Of a DNA stretch of 64,000 bases, positions 43,626 to 53,687 are shown one piece after another; positions within the stretch are counted from its first letter, which is position 1; every line of letters starts with the position of its first letter. The stretch is from JASLMY01 sp965226475. Its GTDB lineage: Bacteria > Pseudomonadota > Alphaproteobacteria > GCA-2731375. Position numbers and translations under genes: made by a program. The notes beneath the pieces were generated by a model, which was not told the DNA's origin, made no database searches, and was given only the letters and a program-made list of their open reading frames with translations. The stretch lies in the NCBI GenBank assembly GCA_965226475.1, contig CBDDDJ010000005.1, positions 2,232,001 to 2,296,000 on the forward strand, in the 5' to 3' direction.

Positions 43626-44624
43626 ATGCAGCTCACACCCCCAAGTAACGAAGATTTGGCGGCGGAAATCGCCGCCGTCGGCACGCGCCTGGCCGAAGTC
43701 CGCCGCGCCATCGGCAAGGTGATTTTCGGCCAGGAAGAGGTCGTCGAACAGACCCTCATCAGCATCCTGGCGGGTGGTCACGCCCTGCTGATCGGCGTGC
43801 CGGGCCTCGCCAAAACCCGCCTGGTGGAGACCCTCGGCGTGGTCCTCGGGCTGGACGAGAAACGCGTCCAGTTCACACCCGACCTGATGCCCGCCGACAT
43901 CCTCGGCTCCGAGGTGCTGGAAGAGAGCGAGATGGGCCAACGCGCCTTCCGCTTTATCCCCGGCCCGGTGTTCTGTCAGCTTTTGATGGCGGACGAGATC
44001 AACCGCGCTAGTCCCCGCACCCAGTCGGCGCTGCTGCAGGCGATGCAGGAGCATGCGATCTCCGTCGCCGGCGTCCGTCATGCGCTGCCCGAGCCGTTTC
44101 ATGTCGTGGCGACGCAGAACCCCTTGGAGCAGGAGGGGACCTATCCCCTGCCGGAAGCGCAGCTCGACCGGTTCCTGATGCAGATCGACGTCGACTATCC
44201 GGATCTGGAGGCCGAGCGGCGCATGCTGATCGAGACCACGGGCGTGGCCGAGCCCCAGGTCGCGCCGGTGTTGAACGCCGGGGAACTGATGGCGGCGCAA
44301 CGCCTGGTCCGCCGCATTCCCGTCGGCGAAAGCGTGGTCGAAGCGATTTTGAGCCTGGTGCGCTCCGGCCGGCCGGACGCGGGCGCGGATGCGGAGACCG
44401 GCCGTCAGCTCGCCTGGGGTCCCGGGCCCCGGGCCAGCCAGGCGCTGATGCTGGCGGGCCGCGCGCGCGCGTTGATCGATGGCCGCTTCGCGCCCTCCAT
44501 CGACGACGTGGTGGCGCTCGCGCCGCCGGTGCTGCGCCACCGCATGGCGCTCAGTTTCGTGGCCCGCGCCGAAGGCGTCCGTCTCTCCGACGTGGTCTCG
44601 CGCCTCGCCGCGCCGCACGGGTGA
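43626..44624 (+). CDS. MoxR-family AAA+ ATPase
   Basis: A 332-residue MoxR chaperone-like ATPase. Walker A ALLIGVPGLAKTRLVETLG, Walker B LLMADEINRASPRTQSALLQAMQE, and sensor region VVATQNPLEQEGTYPLPEAQLDRFL. It works with the DUF58 and VWA-like proteins encoded next to it, probably in protein maturation at the membrane or cell envelope. No Shine-Dalgarno precedes ATG 43626. Confidence 0.93.
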   Translation: MQLTPPSNEDLAAEIAAVGTRLAEVRRAIGKVIFGQEEVVEQTLISILAGGHALLIGVPGLAKTRLVETLGVVLGLDEKRVQFTPDLMPADILGSEVLEESEMGQRAFRFIPGPVFCQLLMADEINRASPRTQSALLQAMQEHAISVAGVRHALPEPFHVVATQNPLEQEGTYPLPEAQLDRFLMQIDVDYPDLEAERRMLIETTGVAEPQVAPVLNAGELMAAQRLVRRIPVGESVVEAILSLVRSGRPDAGADAETGRQLAWGPGPRASQALMLAGRARALIDGRFAPSIDDVVALAPPVLRHRMALSFVARAEGVRLSDVVSRLAAPHG

Positions 44625-44633
44625 CGGCCGGCG

Positions 44634-45548
44634 ATGGCGGATGCCGCCCAGGTTCGGGGAGGTGACCTCCGGCAACGGGCGGAGCAGCTCGCCCAGCCGC
44701 TCCCGCCCCTGCTGGTCGCCGCTCACCGGATCGCGAACACCGTGGCGCAGGGCGTGCACGGCCGCCGCCGGGTCGGCGCCGGGGAGAATTTCTGGCAATT
44801 CCGCCGCTACCAGCCGGGCGATGCCGCGCAGCAGATCGATTGGCGCCAGTCCGCCAAGAGCCAGAAGGCCTTTGTCCGCGAGAACGAGTGGGAGGCGGCG
44901 CAGAGCGTCTGGCTCTGGCGCGATGCCTCGGCCTCGATGGACTACCGGTCGGCCGAAGGTCCGACCAGCAAGCGGGAACGGGCGGATCTGCTGCTGCTGG
45001 CCCTGGCGGCGCTGTTGATCCGGGGCGGGGAGCGGGTGGCCCTGCTGGGGACCGGCGCCCGGCCGCGGACGGGCCGCGTCGCGCTCGGCCGTCTCGCCGA
45101 AGCCGTTCTGGCGGAGGATCGGCGCATGGCCGGATGGGACGCCAGCTTGCCGTCGCACGTGCCATTGCCGGGCCATGCACAGCTGGTGGTGATCGGTGAT
45201 CTGCTCTCGCCGCTCGACGAGCTCGAACCGTTGATCAAGAGCTATGCCGGCGCCGGCGTCTTTGGCCATCTGCTGCAGGTGGTCGACCCGGCGGAGGAGG
45301 ATCTGCCGTTCCAGGGCCGGGTGCGCTTCGAGGGGCCGGAGGCCGAGGGCGGCCTGACCGTCGGCCGGGTCGAGGCGCTTCGGGCCGACTATCTGGCGCT
45401 TCTGGAGGATCGCCGGCGGCGTCTCACCACGCTCGTCCATCACATCGGTTGGACCATCACCCAGCACCGCACCGACCGGCCCCCGGAATTGGCGCTGCTG
45501 GCCCTGCATCAGGCGATCTCGGGCGCCTTCGGACGGGTGTCGTCGTGA
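44634..45548 (+). CDS. DUF58-domain protein
   Basis: A 304-residue DUF58 protein: GRRRVGAGENFWQFRRYQPGDAAQQIDWRQSAKSQKAFVRENEWEAAQSVWLWRDASASMDYRS is the diagnostic segment, followed by a VWA-like fold without full MIDAS. It is the usual partner of MoxR. Overlaps the next gene by 4 bases (GTGA). Confidence 0.9.
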   Translation: MADAAQVRGGDLRQRAEQLAQPLPPLLVAAHRIANTVAQGVHGRRRVGAGENFWQFRRYQPGDAAQQIDWRQSAKSQKAFVRENEWEAAQSVWLWRDASASMDYRSAEGPTSKRERADLLLLALAALLIRGGERVALLGTGARPRTGRVALGRLAEAVLAEDRRMAGWDASLPSHVPLPGHAQLVVIGDLLSPLDELEPLIKSYAGAGVFGHLLQVVDPAEEDLPFQGRVRFEGPEAEGGLTVGRVEALRADYLALLEDRRRRLTTLVHHIGWTITQHRTDRPPELALLALHQAISGAFGRVSS

Positions 45549-48283
45549 CGCTCGGCCCGCTCGCGTTCCTCAACCCCTGGATGCTGCTGGCGCTGCTGGC
45601 CTTGCCGGTGATCTTCTGGCTCTTGCGGGTGACGCCGCCGAGCCCCCGGCGGGAGACCTTTCCCCCCGTCCGACTGCTGATGAATTTGGCGCCGACGGAG
45701 GAGACGCCGGCGGCGACACCGCCCTGGCTCTTGCTGCTGCGCCTGCTGCTGGCCGCCCTGGTGATACTGGCGCTGGCGCATCCGACGCTCGATCCGGGTG
45801 CCGAGTTCGAGACCGACGGACCCTTGCTGATCGTGATCGACGACGGCTGGGCGGCGGCGGACGATTGGGAGCGGCGGCTCGGCGCGATGGACGAGCTACT
45901 GGTCCGCGCCGGGCGGGCCGCCAAGCCGGTGATGATCCTGCCGACTGCGCCCGAGGCCGGCGACGGCCTGGCGGGACCGCCCGACCAGCTGACGGCGGCC
46001 GAGGCCCGCGCCCGCGCCCGTGCCTTCCGGCCGAAGCCCTGGGACGTCGACCGGGAGGCGGCCCTCGAACGCTTGAGTTCGTTTTCGGCGGACGAAAAGC
46101 TCGATGTCGTCTGGCTCGCCGACGGCATCGACGATGGTCACGCCGCGCGGCTGGGCGGGCGGCTGGCGAGCCTCGGCGCGTTGCGGGTGATGGCGCCCGA
46201 GGTGGTTCGGGCCAAGGCGCTGGGGGCGCCGGATTCGGTCGCGGGCGGCATCACGCTGACCGTCCGTCGGGTTGCCGACGAGGCGCCGGAAACGGCGCGG
46301 ATCCTCGCGCTGGCCGAGGGCGGGCGGATCGTGGGCGCCCAGAACGCCGATTTCGAGTCGGGGGCGGACGTGGCCCAGGCTCATCTCCACCTGCCGAACG
46401 AGCTGCGCAACCGGGTCGACCGGCTGGCGATCGAAGGCGAGGATTCCGCCGCCGCCGTGATTTTACTGGACGAGCGCTGGCGGCGGCGGCCGATCGGCAT
46501 CGATTCCGGTGTCGCGGCGCGCGAGCGTTCGCAGCCGCTGCTGTCCAACATCTATTACCTTGGCCGCGCCCTGACGCCCTTCGCCGAGATCGAGGAAGGC
46601 CCGCTCGCCGAGTTGCTCGCCCGCCCTCTGGCGATGATCGTGCTGGCCGACGTCGGCAGCGTGGAGGGGGGCGACGGCGAGGCGGTCGACCAGTGGGTCG
46701 ACGCCGGCGGCATGCTGGTGCGCTTCGCCGGCCCGCGCCTGGCGCGGAACGCGGATGCCCTGTTGCCGGTGCGGCTGAGGGGCGGCGGCCGGGCGCTGGG
46801 TGGCGCGCTCACCTGGAGCCAGCCGGCCCGTCTCGCCCCCTTCGACGACGAGAGTCCGTTCCACGGCTTGGCGATTCCCGACGACGTGCGCGTCAACCGC
46901 CAGGTGCTGGCGGAACCCTCGCTGGAGCTCGACGGCAAGACCTGGGCCCGCCTCGCCGACGGCACGCCGCTGGTGACGGCCGAGCGTCGCGGCGAGGGTT
47001 GGCTGGTGCTGTTCCACACCACCGCGAACACCAACTGGTCGAACCTGCCGATCTCCGGTCTTTTCGTCGAAATGATGCGCCGCCTGCTGGCCTTGAGCCG
47101 GGGCGTGGCGGGCGTGGCGGGTGACCGGCTCCTGCCGCCGCTCGCGAACCTGGACGGCTGGGGCCGGCTCGAGGGCCCGGCGAGCGCGGCCGTGGCGATT
47201 CCGGCCGACGAGATCGACAAGACGACCGTCGGCCCACGCCACCCGCCCGGCTACTATGGCAGCGAGGAGAGCCGCCGGGGCCTCAACCTGACACGCGGCG
47301 CGGAAGCGCTCGCGGCCTTGCCGCCGCCGCCGGTGGGCGCCCGCCTCACCGGCTTCACCCGGGCGGTGGAAACCGACCTGAAGCCCTGGCTACTGCTGGC
47401 GGCCCTGGTTCTGGGGCTGATCGACGTCGTCGCGGCGTTGGCGCTCAGGGGGGCGCTGCCGCGCGCCCTCGCCGCCCGTGCCGCCGTTTCGCTGCTGGCT
47501 TTGTTCGTGGGGCTGTCGGTGCCGGACCTTGCCCGGGCCCAGGATATCTCGGAGGCGGACAAACGCGCCATCGAGGCGACGGCGGAGACCCGCCTCGCCC
47601 ATGTGCTGACCGGCGACCGGGAGGTCGATGCGCTCGCTCTGGCCGGTCTCGACGGACTTTCCCAGGTGTTGAGGCAGCGGACCTCGATCGAGGCCGAGGC
47701 GCCGTTCTCGGTCGATGTGGAGAAGGACGAATTGGCCTTCTTCTCCCTGCTGTACTGGCCGATCACGCCCGATCAGAAGCCGCTCTCGGACGAGGCGGCC
47801 AGGCGATTGAACAGGTTCATGAAGGCGGGCGGCACGATCCTGTTCGACACCCGCGACGCGCAGCTGGCGCTGCCTTCCCTCGGGCGGCGTGGCGGCGGCG
47901 CCGGCGGCCCGTTGAGGCGCCTGCTGCGCCGGCTCGACGTGCCCCCCCTGGTGCCGGTGCCCGAGGAACACGTGCTGACCAAGGCCTTCTACCTGATGCA
48001 GAGCTTTCCGGGCCGCTATGCGGGCCGTCGTCTCTGGGTCGAGCTGCCGCCGGGCGGTGTCAACGACGGCGTCGCCTCGGTCATCATCGGCGGCAACGAC
48101 TGGGCCGCCGCGTGGGCCGTCGACGGCCAGGGCCGGCACCTGGCCGCCGTGGTCCCCGGCGGCGTCCGGCAGCGAGAGCTGGCCTATCGCTTCGGCGTCA
48201 ACCTGGTGATGTACACGCTCACCGGCAACTACAAGGCCGATCAGGTTCATGTGCCGGCAATCCTGGAGCGGCTCGGCCAATGA
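45545..48283 (+). CDS. DUF4159-domain membrane protein with BatA-like N-terminus
   Basis: A 912-residue protein starting at GTG 45545. Residues 1-80 are the BatA-type two-helix start (FLNPWMLLALLALPVIFWLLRVTPPSPRRETFPPVRLL). A large extracytoplasmic region with a glutamine-amidotransferase-like fold follows, then a membrane helix near 630 (LLAALVLGLIDVVAALAL), then the C-terminal DUF4159 domain (LAFFSLLYWPITPDQKPLSDEAARRLNRFMKAGGTILFDTRD). Third gene of the moxR operon. Confidence 0.9.
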   Translation: MTLGPLAFLNPWMLLALLALPVIFWLLRVTPPSPRRETFPPVRLLMNLAPTEETPAATPPWLLLLRLLLAALVILALAHPTLDPGAEFETDGPLLIVIDDGWAAADDWERRLGAMDELLVRAGRAAKPVMILPTAPEAGDGLAGPPDQLTAAEARARARAFRPKPWDVDREAALERLSSFSADEKLDVVWLADGIDDGHAARLGGRLASLGALRVMAPEVVRAKALGAPDSVAGGITLTVRRVADEAPETARILALAEGGRIVGAQNADFESGADVAQAHLHLPNELRNRVDRLAIEGEDSAAAVILLDERWRRRPIGIDSGVAARERSQPLLSNIYYLGRALTPFAEIEEGPLAELLARPLAMIVLADVGSVEGGDGEAVDQWVDAGGMLVRFAGPRLARNADALLPVRLRGGGRALGGALTWSQPARLAPFDDESPFHGLAIPDDVRVNRQVLAEPSLELDGKTWARLADGTPLVTAERRGEGWLVLFHTTANTNWSNLPISGLFVEMMRRLLALSRGVAGVAGDRLLPPLANLDGWGRLEGPASAAVAIPADEIDKTTVGPRHPPGYYGSEESRRGLNLTRGAEALAALPPPPVGARLTGFTRAVETDLKPWLLLAALVLGLIDVVAALALRGALPRALAARAAVSLLALFVGLSVPDLARAQDISEADKRAIEATAETRLAHVLTGDREVDALALAGLDGLSQVLRQRTSIEAEAPFSVDVEKDELAFFSLLYWPITPDQKPLSDEAARRLNRFMKAGGTILFDTRDAQLALPSLGRRGGGAGGPLRRLLRRLDVPPLVPVPEEHVLTKAFYLMQSFPGRYAGRRLWVELPPGGVNDGVASVIIGGNDWAAAWAVDGQGRHLAAVVPGGVRQRELAYRFGVNLVMYTLTGNYKADQVHVPAILERLGQ

Positions 48284-50349
48284 CGGGTGGGGTCGCCAGC
48301 ATCGAGTTTGCGCCGCTGCTCGCCTGGTCGTGGCTGGCGGGCCTGGCGGGAATCGGCGCCGCGCTGCTGCTCTTTGCCTTCCTCCGCCGCCTGCCGGGCG
48401 TGGTGATCCGGGCCCTGGCGCTGTCGGCTGGGCTGCTGGCGCTCGCCAATCCCAGTCTGCTGGAGGAGGAACGCGAGCCCCTGGCGGACGTGGCCGTGCT
48501 GGTGGTCGACGATTCGCCGAGCCAGGGGATCGGTGACCGCGCGGCCCGGGCCGAGGCGGCCGTCGGCGAGATCGAGGCGCGGCTCGCGCGGCTCGAGAAT
48601 TTGGAGCACCGCGTCGTCGCCACCAGCGCCAGCCGGGCCGATCTCGGCGAAGGCACGCGGGTGCTGCGCGCGATCGAACGGGCGCTTGGCGACGTGCCGC
48701 GCGATCGCGTCGCCGGCGTTATCGTCATCTCCGACGGACAGACGCACGAGCGGGAGGAGCGGCTCGCCACCTTCGATGCGGGCGGCCCCGTGCACCTGCT
48801 GCTGACCGGCGATAGGGACGAACGCGATCGCCGCCTGGTGATCGAGAATGCGCCGCGCTATGGCTTGGTCGACGCCGACCTCTATCTCAATTATCGGGTG
48901 GAGGACCAGGGAGGCGACGCCGATCGGCCCGCCGACGTCCGGGTCCGTATCGACGGCGGCGCGCCCACGAGCCTGACCGTGCCGATCGGCCGCACCCGGG
49001 CGCTGCCCTTTAAGTTGACCCACAGCGGCGAAACCCTGATCGAGATCGAGGTCGCCCCGGTCGAGGGGGAGTTGAGCGAGCGCAACAACCGTACGGTGGT
49101 CTCGATCAGCGGTGTGCGCGACCGGCTTCGCGTGCTCTTGGTTTCGGGCGAGCCGCATGCTGGCGAGCGGACCTGGCGCAACATCTTGAAGTCCGATCCG
49201 TCGGTCGACCTTGTACATTTCACCATCCTGCGCCCACCGGAGAAGCAGGACGGCACGCCCATCCGTGAATTGTCGCTGATCAGCTTTCCGACGCGCGAGC
49301 TGTTCCAGACCAAGCTCGGCGAGTTCGACCTGATCATCTTCGACCGTTACCGCCGCCGGGGCGTGCTGCCGGACATCTATCTGCGGAACGTCGCCGACTA
49401 TGTGACCGAGGGCGGCGCGGTCCTCGTCGCCGCCGGGCCGGCCTTCGCCACGCCCTTAAGCCTGCATCGCACCTCCCTCGAACGGATACTGCCGAGCCGG
49501 CCGACGGGACGCTTGCGGACCGAGGGTTTCCGCCCGCGCTTGAGCGCCCAGGGCCGCCGTCATCCGGTGACCGCCGATCTCGCCGGCGGCGAGGGCGAGA
49601 CGCCGACTTGGGGACGCTGGTTCCGCATGGTCGACGTCGAGGCCGAGACCGGACAGGTGCTGATGCGAGGTATCGCCGAGCGTCCGCTCTTGATCCTGAA
49701 CCGGGTCGGCGAGGGCCGGGTGGCGCAGCTGTTGTCGGACCACGTCTGGCTCTGGGCCCGGGGCTTCGAGGGCGGCGGGCCGCAGGCGGAAATGCTGCGC
49801 CGGGTGGCGCACTGGTTGATGAAGGAGCCGGACCTGGAGGAGGAGGACCTCCGCGCCCGGGTCGTCGGCGGGCGGATGACCATTCTTCGCCGGAGCCTCG
49901 GTGAAATGCCCGCCGAGGTGGCGGTGACGACGCCCTCGGGCGAGCGGCGGACCGTCACCCTGGCACCGGATGCGAACGGCCTGGCGCGCGCGAGCCTCGA
50001 GGTCGACGAGCCGGGCCTCTATCGCCTGAGTGATGGCCTGCGCGCCGCCGTGGCCGCCGTCGGCGACCTCAACCCCAAGGAATATGCCGACCTCCGCGCA
50101 ACGCCCGCGCGCCTGCGGCCCGTGATCGAGCGAAGCGGCGGCGGCATTGCCTGGACAATCGACGGATCGCCCTCGTTCCGCCGCACCGCGCCGGACCGTG
50201 ACGCGGCGGGTCGGGGGTGGTTCGGCCTTCGGGCCAACGGCGAATATCGGGTGACCGGCGTCAACCAGATTCCGTTGATGCCGGCGCTGGTGGTGCTGGC
50301 CCTGGTCCTCGGCCTGACGGCAATGGCCTGGTATAGGGAAGGACGCTGA
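48280..50349 (+). CDS. Membrane protein with VWA-like and glutamine amidotransferase-like regions
   Basis: A 689-residue protein starting at ATG 48280, overlapping the previous stop (ATGA). Two N-terminal helices, then DVAVLVVDDSPSQGIGDRAARAEAAV and GVIVISDGQTHERE (VWA-like). Further on is FDLIIFDRYRRRGVLPDIYLRNVADYVTEGGAVLVAAGP (class I glutamine amidotransferase-like), then a C-terminal membrane helix. Last member of the four-gene MoxR operon. Confidence 0.88.
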   Translation: MTGGVASIEFAPLLAWSWLAGLAGIGAALLLFAFLRRLPGVVIRALALSAGLLALANPSLLEEEREPLADVAVLVVDDSPSQGIGDRAARAEAAVGEIEARLARLENLEHRVVATSASRADLGEGTRVLRAIERALGDVPRDRVAGVIVISDGQTHEREERLATFDAGGPVHLLLTGDRDERDRRLVIENAPRYGLVDADLYLNYRVEDQGGDADRPADVRVRIDGGAPTSLTVPIGRTRALPFKLTHSGETLIEIEVAPVEGELSERNNRTVVSISGVRDRLRVLLVSGEPHAGERTWRNILKSDPSVDLVHFTILRPPEKQDGTPIRELSLISFPTRELFQTKLGEFDLIIFDRYRRRGVLPDIYLRNVADYVTEGGAVLVAAGPAFATPLSLHRTSLERILPSRPTGRLRTEGFRPRLSAQGRRHPVTADLAGGEGETPTWGRWFRMVDVEAETGQVLMRGIAERPLLILNRVGEGRVAQLLSDHVWLWARGFEGGGPQAEMLRRVAHWLMKEPDLEEEDLRARVVGGRMTILRRSLGEMPAEVAVTTPSGERRTVTLAPDANGLARASLEVDEPGLYRLSDGLRAAVAAVGDLNPKEYADLRATPARLRPVIERSGGGIAWTIDGSPSFRRTAPDRDAAGRGWFGLRANGEYRVTGVNQIPLMPALVVLALVLGLTAMAWYREGR

Positions 50350-50372
50350 CGCACCAGCTGGCGGCCCGCGCG

Positions 50373-50860
50373 TCAGGCGGCGGCTTGGAGCCAGCGGCCG
50401 GTCTCCTCGATCGCGGTCTCCGGTTCGGCCACGCCGAGGGAGGCGTCCTCCGCCTTGTCGCGCATAATCGCCAGTTCCCGGGCGTTTTCCTTGAATACCT
50501 GGAGCGAGCGGGCCATCGCGACGGTCTCGGTAGGGCAGCGCGAGATCGCGGTCGCCGCCGACCAGATCGACCATGCCCCGGGTCATGACGCGGAGCGGCT
50601 GGCTGACGACGCGGTCGAGCAGCAGGACCAATGCCACGACCGGTGCCACCAGCCTGCCGGGCGAGAGCGCGATCTGACGATAGAGGGCGACCGTCAGGCC
50701 CTCGTCCAGCGCCTTGTCGTTCCAGGCGACGTCGAGCGTGCCGACCCGCTTGTTCAGTTTGCCGGCACGATAACGGCCTCGCCGACGACGGGCGTCGGCG
50801 AGGCCGAAACAAGGAATCCGAAAATCCAGCCGCCCGAGAACATTCCGGCCGAATTGCGGT
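50373..50860 (-). pseudogene. HAMP-domain sensor protein remnant
   Basis: Pieces in different frames form the end of a sensor: KLNKRVGTLDVAWNDKALDEGLTVALYRQIALSPG leads into a membrane helix and HAMP domain (VSQPLRVMTRGMVDLVGGDRDLALPYRDR). After a frameshift MARSLQVFKENARELAIMRDKAEDAS follows, ending at 50373. A second frameshift lies near 50762. The sensor N-terminus and any kinase or cyclase output are missing. Confidence 0.7.
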
Positions 50861-50869
50861 TGTCGGGCG

Positions 50870-51376
50870 TTATTCCGCCGCGACGATCTTGATGCGGGTC
50901 ACGTGTTCCGTGTTAGTGCCCTCGATCCGGAGCAGCTTGGTCGGACCGTCGCGATAGGGCGCGTGGATGGCGCCGATATCATAGAGGTGCACGTCGCCGG
51001 GCTTCAGGTGATAGGTGCGGCTGACCACCGCCTCGCCCGGCTTGTCGCCCTCGGGCCGGGTCTTGAGCTCCCAGTCCGTCATCTTGGTCTCGCCCTCGGC
51101 CTGGCCGTAGATCGCCCAGGTGGGGCCGTGGTCGTGCGGGAAGCCCTGCTTGGCGCCCTCGTGGGCGTGGCGGCAGATGCAGAAGCCGAGGTCGGGATCC
51201 TCGTAGATGATCTCCCGCTCCTTGGTGGCGTGCGCGCCGAGTTGCGTTTTCTGGAACTCATCGTCCATCAGCGCCTTGGCGACATGGTCGCGGATCTTTT
51301 CGCGGCCGGCTTGGCCCGGGTCGGCCCGAAGCGCGGCGCGGCAGTCGGCGGCAAACTGTTCGAGGGTATAAGCCAT
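50870..51376 (-). CDS. Cupin-fold, cysteine dioxygenase-like protein
   Basis: A 168-residue protein whose core FCICRHAHEGAKQGFPHDHGPTWAIYGQAEGETKMTDWEL has the paired histidines of a cupin metal site. The second cupin half is LKPGDVHLYDIGAIHAPY. It starts at ATG 51376 with GGAG 6 bases upstream. It may be a thiol or related small-molecule dioxygenase; substrate unknown. Divergent from the FIST gene. Confidence 0.78.
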   Translation of the reverse strand: MAYTLEQFAADCRAALRADPGQAGREKIRDHVAKALMDDEFQKTQLGAHATKEREIIYEDPDLGFCICRHAHEGAKQGFPHDHGPTWAIYGQAEGETKMTDWELKTRPEGDKPGEAVVSRTYHLKPGDVHLYDIGAIHAPYRDGPTKLLRIEGTNTEHVTRIKIVAAE

Positions 51377-51547
51377 GGTCGTCTCCAACCTCCCGTCATC
51401 GTGATGGATCATCGCTCGGTCAGCGTACCACAGCCCGGCCCTTGGGCGGCAAGACGTGATCGCGGGCCCATCGGTTCCGATTGCGAGCCCGGGCGCGGGC
51501 GGGCAAGATGGCGGCCACGATCGGTGGTATCCGCGGGGGCATGGGTC

Positions 51548-52672
51548 ATGAGCGGCAATGGGCACTTCAAGGCGGCGCACGCGACGGGTGCCGATTGGCA
51601 TGCCGTCACGCGCGCCTGTCTGGACCAGCTCTCGCCGCTCCCCGCCGGCGCCAACGTCGGCTTCCTTTATCTGACCGATCTGCTGGTCGACGCGCTCGCC
51701 GACATCCTGGAAGAACTTCGCCGGGAAAGCGGGATCGAGTCCTGGGTCGGCAGCACCGGAATCGGCGTCTGCGCCAGCGGGGTCGAATATTTCGATGCTC
51801 CGGCGCTGGCCGTGATGGTGGGCGCCCTGCCGGAGGGGGGCTTTGCCGTCTTCGATTCGCGCCGCCACGATCTCCGCCAGTTCGTCGACGGCAACCGGAC
51901 CTGGCTCGATTCCAATCTCGGCAACTTCGGCGTGGTCCACGCCGACCCGCGCGAGCCGCGACTGGCGGACCTGCTGACCACCCTCGGCGAGGCCAGCTCC
52001 AGCTTCCTGGTGGGGGGCCTCACCTCCTCGCGCGGCGCCTTCGGCCAGGTGGCCGACGGGGTGACGGAGGGCGGCGTCTCCGGCCTGCTGATCTCGGGCG
52101 GGGTCGCGGTCGCCACCGGCCTCACCCAGGGCTGTTCGCCCATCGGGCCCGCCCGCGAAGTGACGTCGTCCGATCAAAACATCCTGGTCGAACTCGACGG
52201 CCGCCCGGCCCTCGAGGTCTTCAAGGAGGATATCGGCGAACTGCTGGCCCGCGACCTCCGCCGGATCGACGGCTACATCTTCGCCGCCGTGCCGGTCCAG
52301 GGCAGCGACTGGGGCGACTATATGGTGCGGAACTTGACCGGCATCGACACCCAGCGCCAGCTGGTTGCCATCGCCGAACTGGTGGAGCCGGGTGAACATG
52401 TAATCTTCTGCCGGCGCGACAAGGCGGCGGCGGAAAAGGATCTCGCCCGCATGTTGGATGGGCTGAAGGCGCGCCTTCAAGGTCCACCCCGGGGCGCCCT
52501 CTATCACACCTGCCTCGCCCGGGGGCCGAACCTCTTCGGCACCGAGTGCGAGGAATTGCGCGCCATTCGAGCCGCGCTGGGCGACGTGCCGCTCGTCGGT
52601 TTCTTCGGCAATGGCGAGGTCTCGCACAATCGCCTCTACGCCTATACCGGCGTGCTTTCGCTCTTCACCTGA
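51548..52672 (+). CDS. FIST-domain sensory protein
   Basis: A 374-residue protein covering FIST_N (NVGFLYLTDLLVDALADILEELRRESGIESWVGSTGIGVCASGVEYFDAPALAVMVGAL) and FIST_C (GPLYHTCLARG-like segment; LVGFFGNGEVSHNRLYAYTGVLSLF). FIST domains bind small ligands, proposed to be amino acids, usually next to chemotaxis or signalling genes. Here it is stand-alone, though the che cluster is 8 kb away. Confidence 0.88.
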   Translation: MSGNGHFKAAHATGADWHAVTRACLDQLSPLPAGANVGFLYLTDLLVDALADILEELRRESGIESWVGSTGIGVCASGVEYFDAPALAVMVGALPEGGFAVFDSRRHDLRQFVDGNRTWLDSNLGNFGVVHADPREPRLADLLTTLGEASSSFLVGGLTSSRGAFGQVADGVTEGGVSGLLISGGVAVATGLTQGCSPIGPAREVTSSDQNILVELDGRPALEVFKEDIGELLARDLRRIDGYIFAAVPVQGSDWGDYMVRNLTGIDTQRQLVAIAELVEPGEHVIFCRRDKAAAEKDLARMLDGLKARLQGPPRGALYHTCLARGPNLFGTECEELRAIRAALGDVPLVGFFGNGEVSHNRLYAYTGVLSLFT

Positions 52673-52746
52673 AGGCCGATCGCCGTGTTAAGCTCCGCCA
52701 TCCCTGGGCCCTGGACGCCCGGCCAGCCGACGAGGAGATCGCGGGC

Positions 52747-53625
52747 GTGAGGGAAGGGATGTCGCCACCACCGTTCGAAGTGATCCAGCCGGCCCGGCGG
52801 GCCGGGCCCTTCGTCTTCGCCTCGCCCCACAGTGGCGATCACTACCCGCCGGCGTTCGTCGCCACCTCTCCCCTCGCGCCGGCGATGCTCCGGCGCTCCG
52901 AGGACGCTTTCGTCGACCGCCTCTTCGCCTCGGCCGCCGCCGCCGGGGCGCCGTTGATCCACGCCCGCTACGCCCGGGTCTTCCTCGACGTCAACCGGGA
53001 ACCCTACGAGCTCGACCCGGCCATGTTCGAAGAGCCGCTGCCGGCGCACGCCAACACCTCCTCGCTCCGCGTCGCCGGCGGCCTCGGCACAATCGCCCGG
53101 GTCGTCGCCGAAGGGGCGGAGGTCTATGGCGCCAAGCTGGCGCTCGCCGAGATCGAGAGCCGGCTGGAACTGATCTATCGGCCCTATCACGAGGCGCTGG
53201 CCGGGTTGCTGCGGCGGGCGCGGGAAACCGCGGGCCATGGCTTCCTGATCGACTGCCACTCCATGCCCTCGATCGGCGGGCCCGGCGACGGCGATGGCGG
53301 CCGGCGACGCCCCGACATCGTGCTCGGCGACCGATTCGGCACCACGACCTCGGCCGAGTTCGTCGAGTGGGCGCGCCAGGCCTTTCGCGAGGCGGGCTTC
53401 GTGGTCGCCCGCAACAACCCCTATGCCGGCGGCTTCACCACACATCACTACGGCCGGCCGGCCGAGGGCCAGCATGCGCTGCAAATCGAGATCAACCGCG
53501 CCCTCTACATGGACGAATTGGAGATCGCGCCGAACGACGGCTTCGACGACGTCGCGAACCGTCTGAGCCAGGTCGTCGCCCGCCTCGTCGCCTTCGAGCC
53601 AGAACACCGCCTCGCCGCCGAATAG
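52747..53625 (+). CDS. N-formylglutamate amidohydrolase family protein
   Basis: A 292-residue zinc-type hydrolase: FVFASPHSGDHYPPAF, FLDVNREPYELDPAMF, GHGFLIDCHSMPSIGG and HALQIEINRALYMDE are the FGase signature segments, with HSG, E and DCHS as likely metal/catalytic residues. It releases formate from N-formylglutamate at the end of histidine degradation, but no hut genes are nearby. GTG 52747 has GAGGAG at 9 bases; ATG 52759 is the alternative. Confidence 0.87.
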   Translation: MREGMSPPPFEVIQPARRAGPFVFASPHSGDHYPPAFVATSPLAPAMLRRSEDAFVDRLFASAAAAGAPLIHARYARVFLDVNREPYELDPAMFEEPLPAHANTSSLRVAGGLGTIARVVAEGAEVYGAKLALAEIESRLELIYRPYHEALAGLLRRARETAGHGFLIDCHSMPSIGGPGDGDGGRRRPDIVLGDRFGTTTSAEFVEWARQAFREAGFVVARNNPYAGGFTTHHYGRPAEGQHALQIEINRALYMDELEIAPNDGFDDVANRLSQVVARLVAFEPEHRLAAE

Positions 53626-53659
53626 CCAGCCGGGTACTTTCTCCGATTGGCGCGAGCCC

Positions 53660-53675
53660 TTGGCACGGAAATTGC
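53660..53675 (+). promoter_or_regulatory. Sigma-54 (-24/-12) promoter
   Basis: TTGGCACGGAAATTGC matches the RpoN consensus throughout: GG at 53662-53663 and GC at 53674-53675, ten bases apart. The predicted +1 is about 53687, one base before the ATG of the lytic transglycosylase gene, implying a leaderless transcript if the start is correct. Confidence 0.65.
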
Positions 53676-53687
53676 GCGGTTCCGGGC

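Noticed and set aside
42909..45509. 866-codon minus-strand frame across DUF1285, moxR and DUF58
   Set aside because: It spans several real genes on both strands, and only its last part near 43.5 kb touches real coding in a different frame; no domain.
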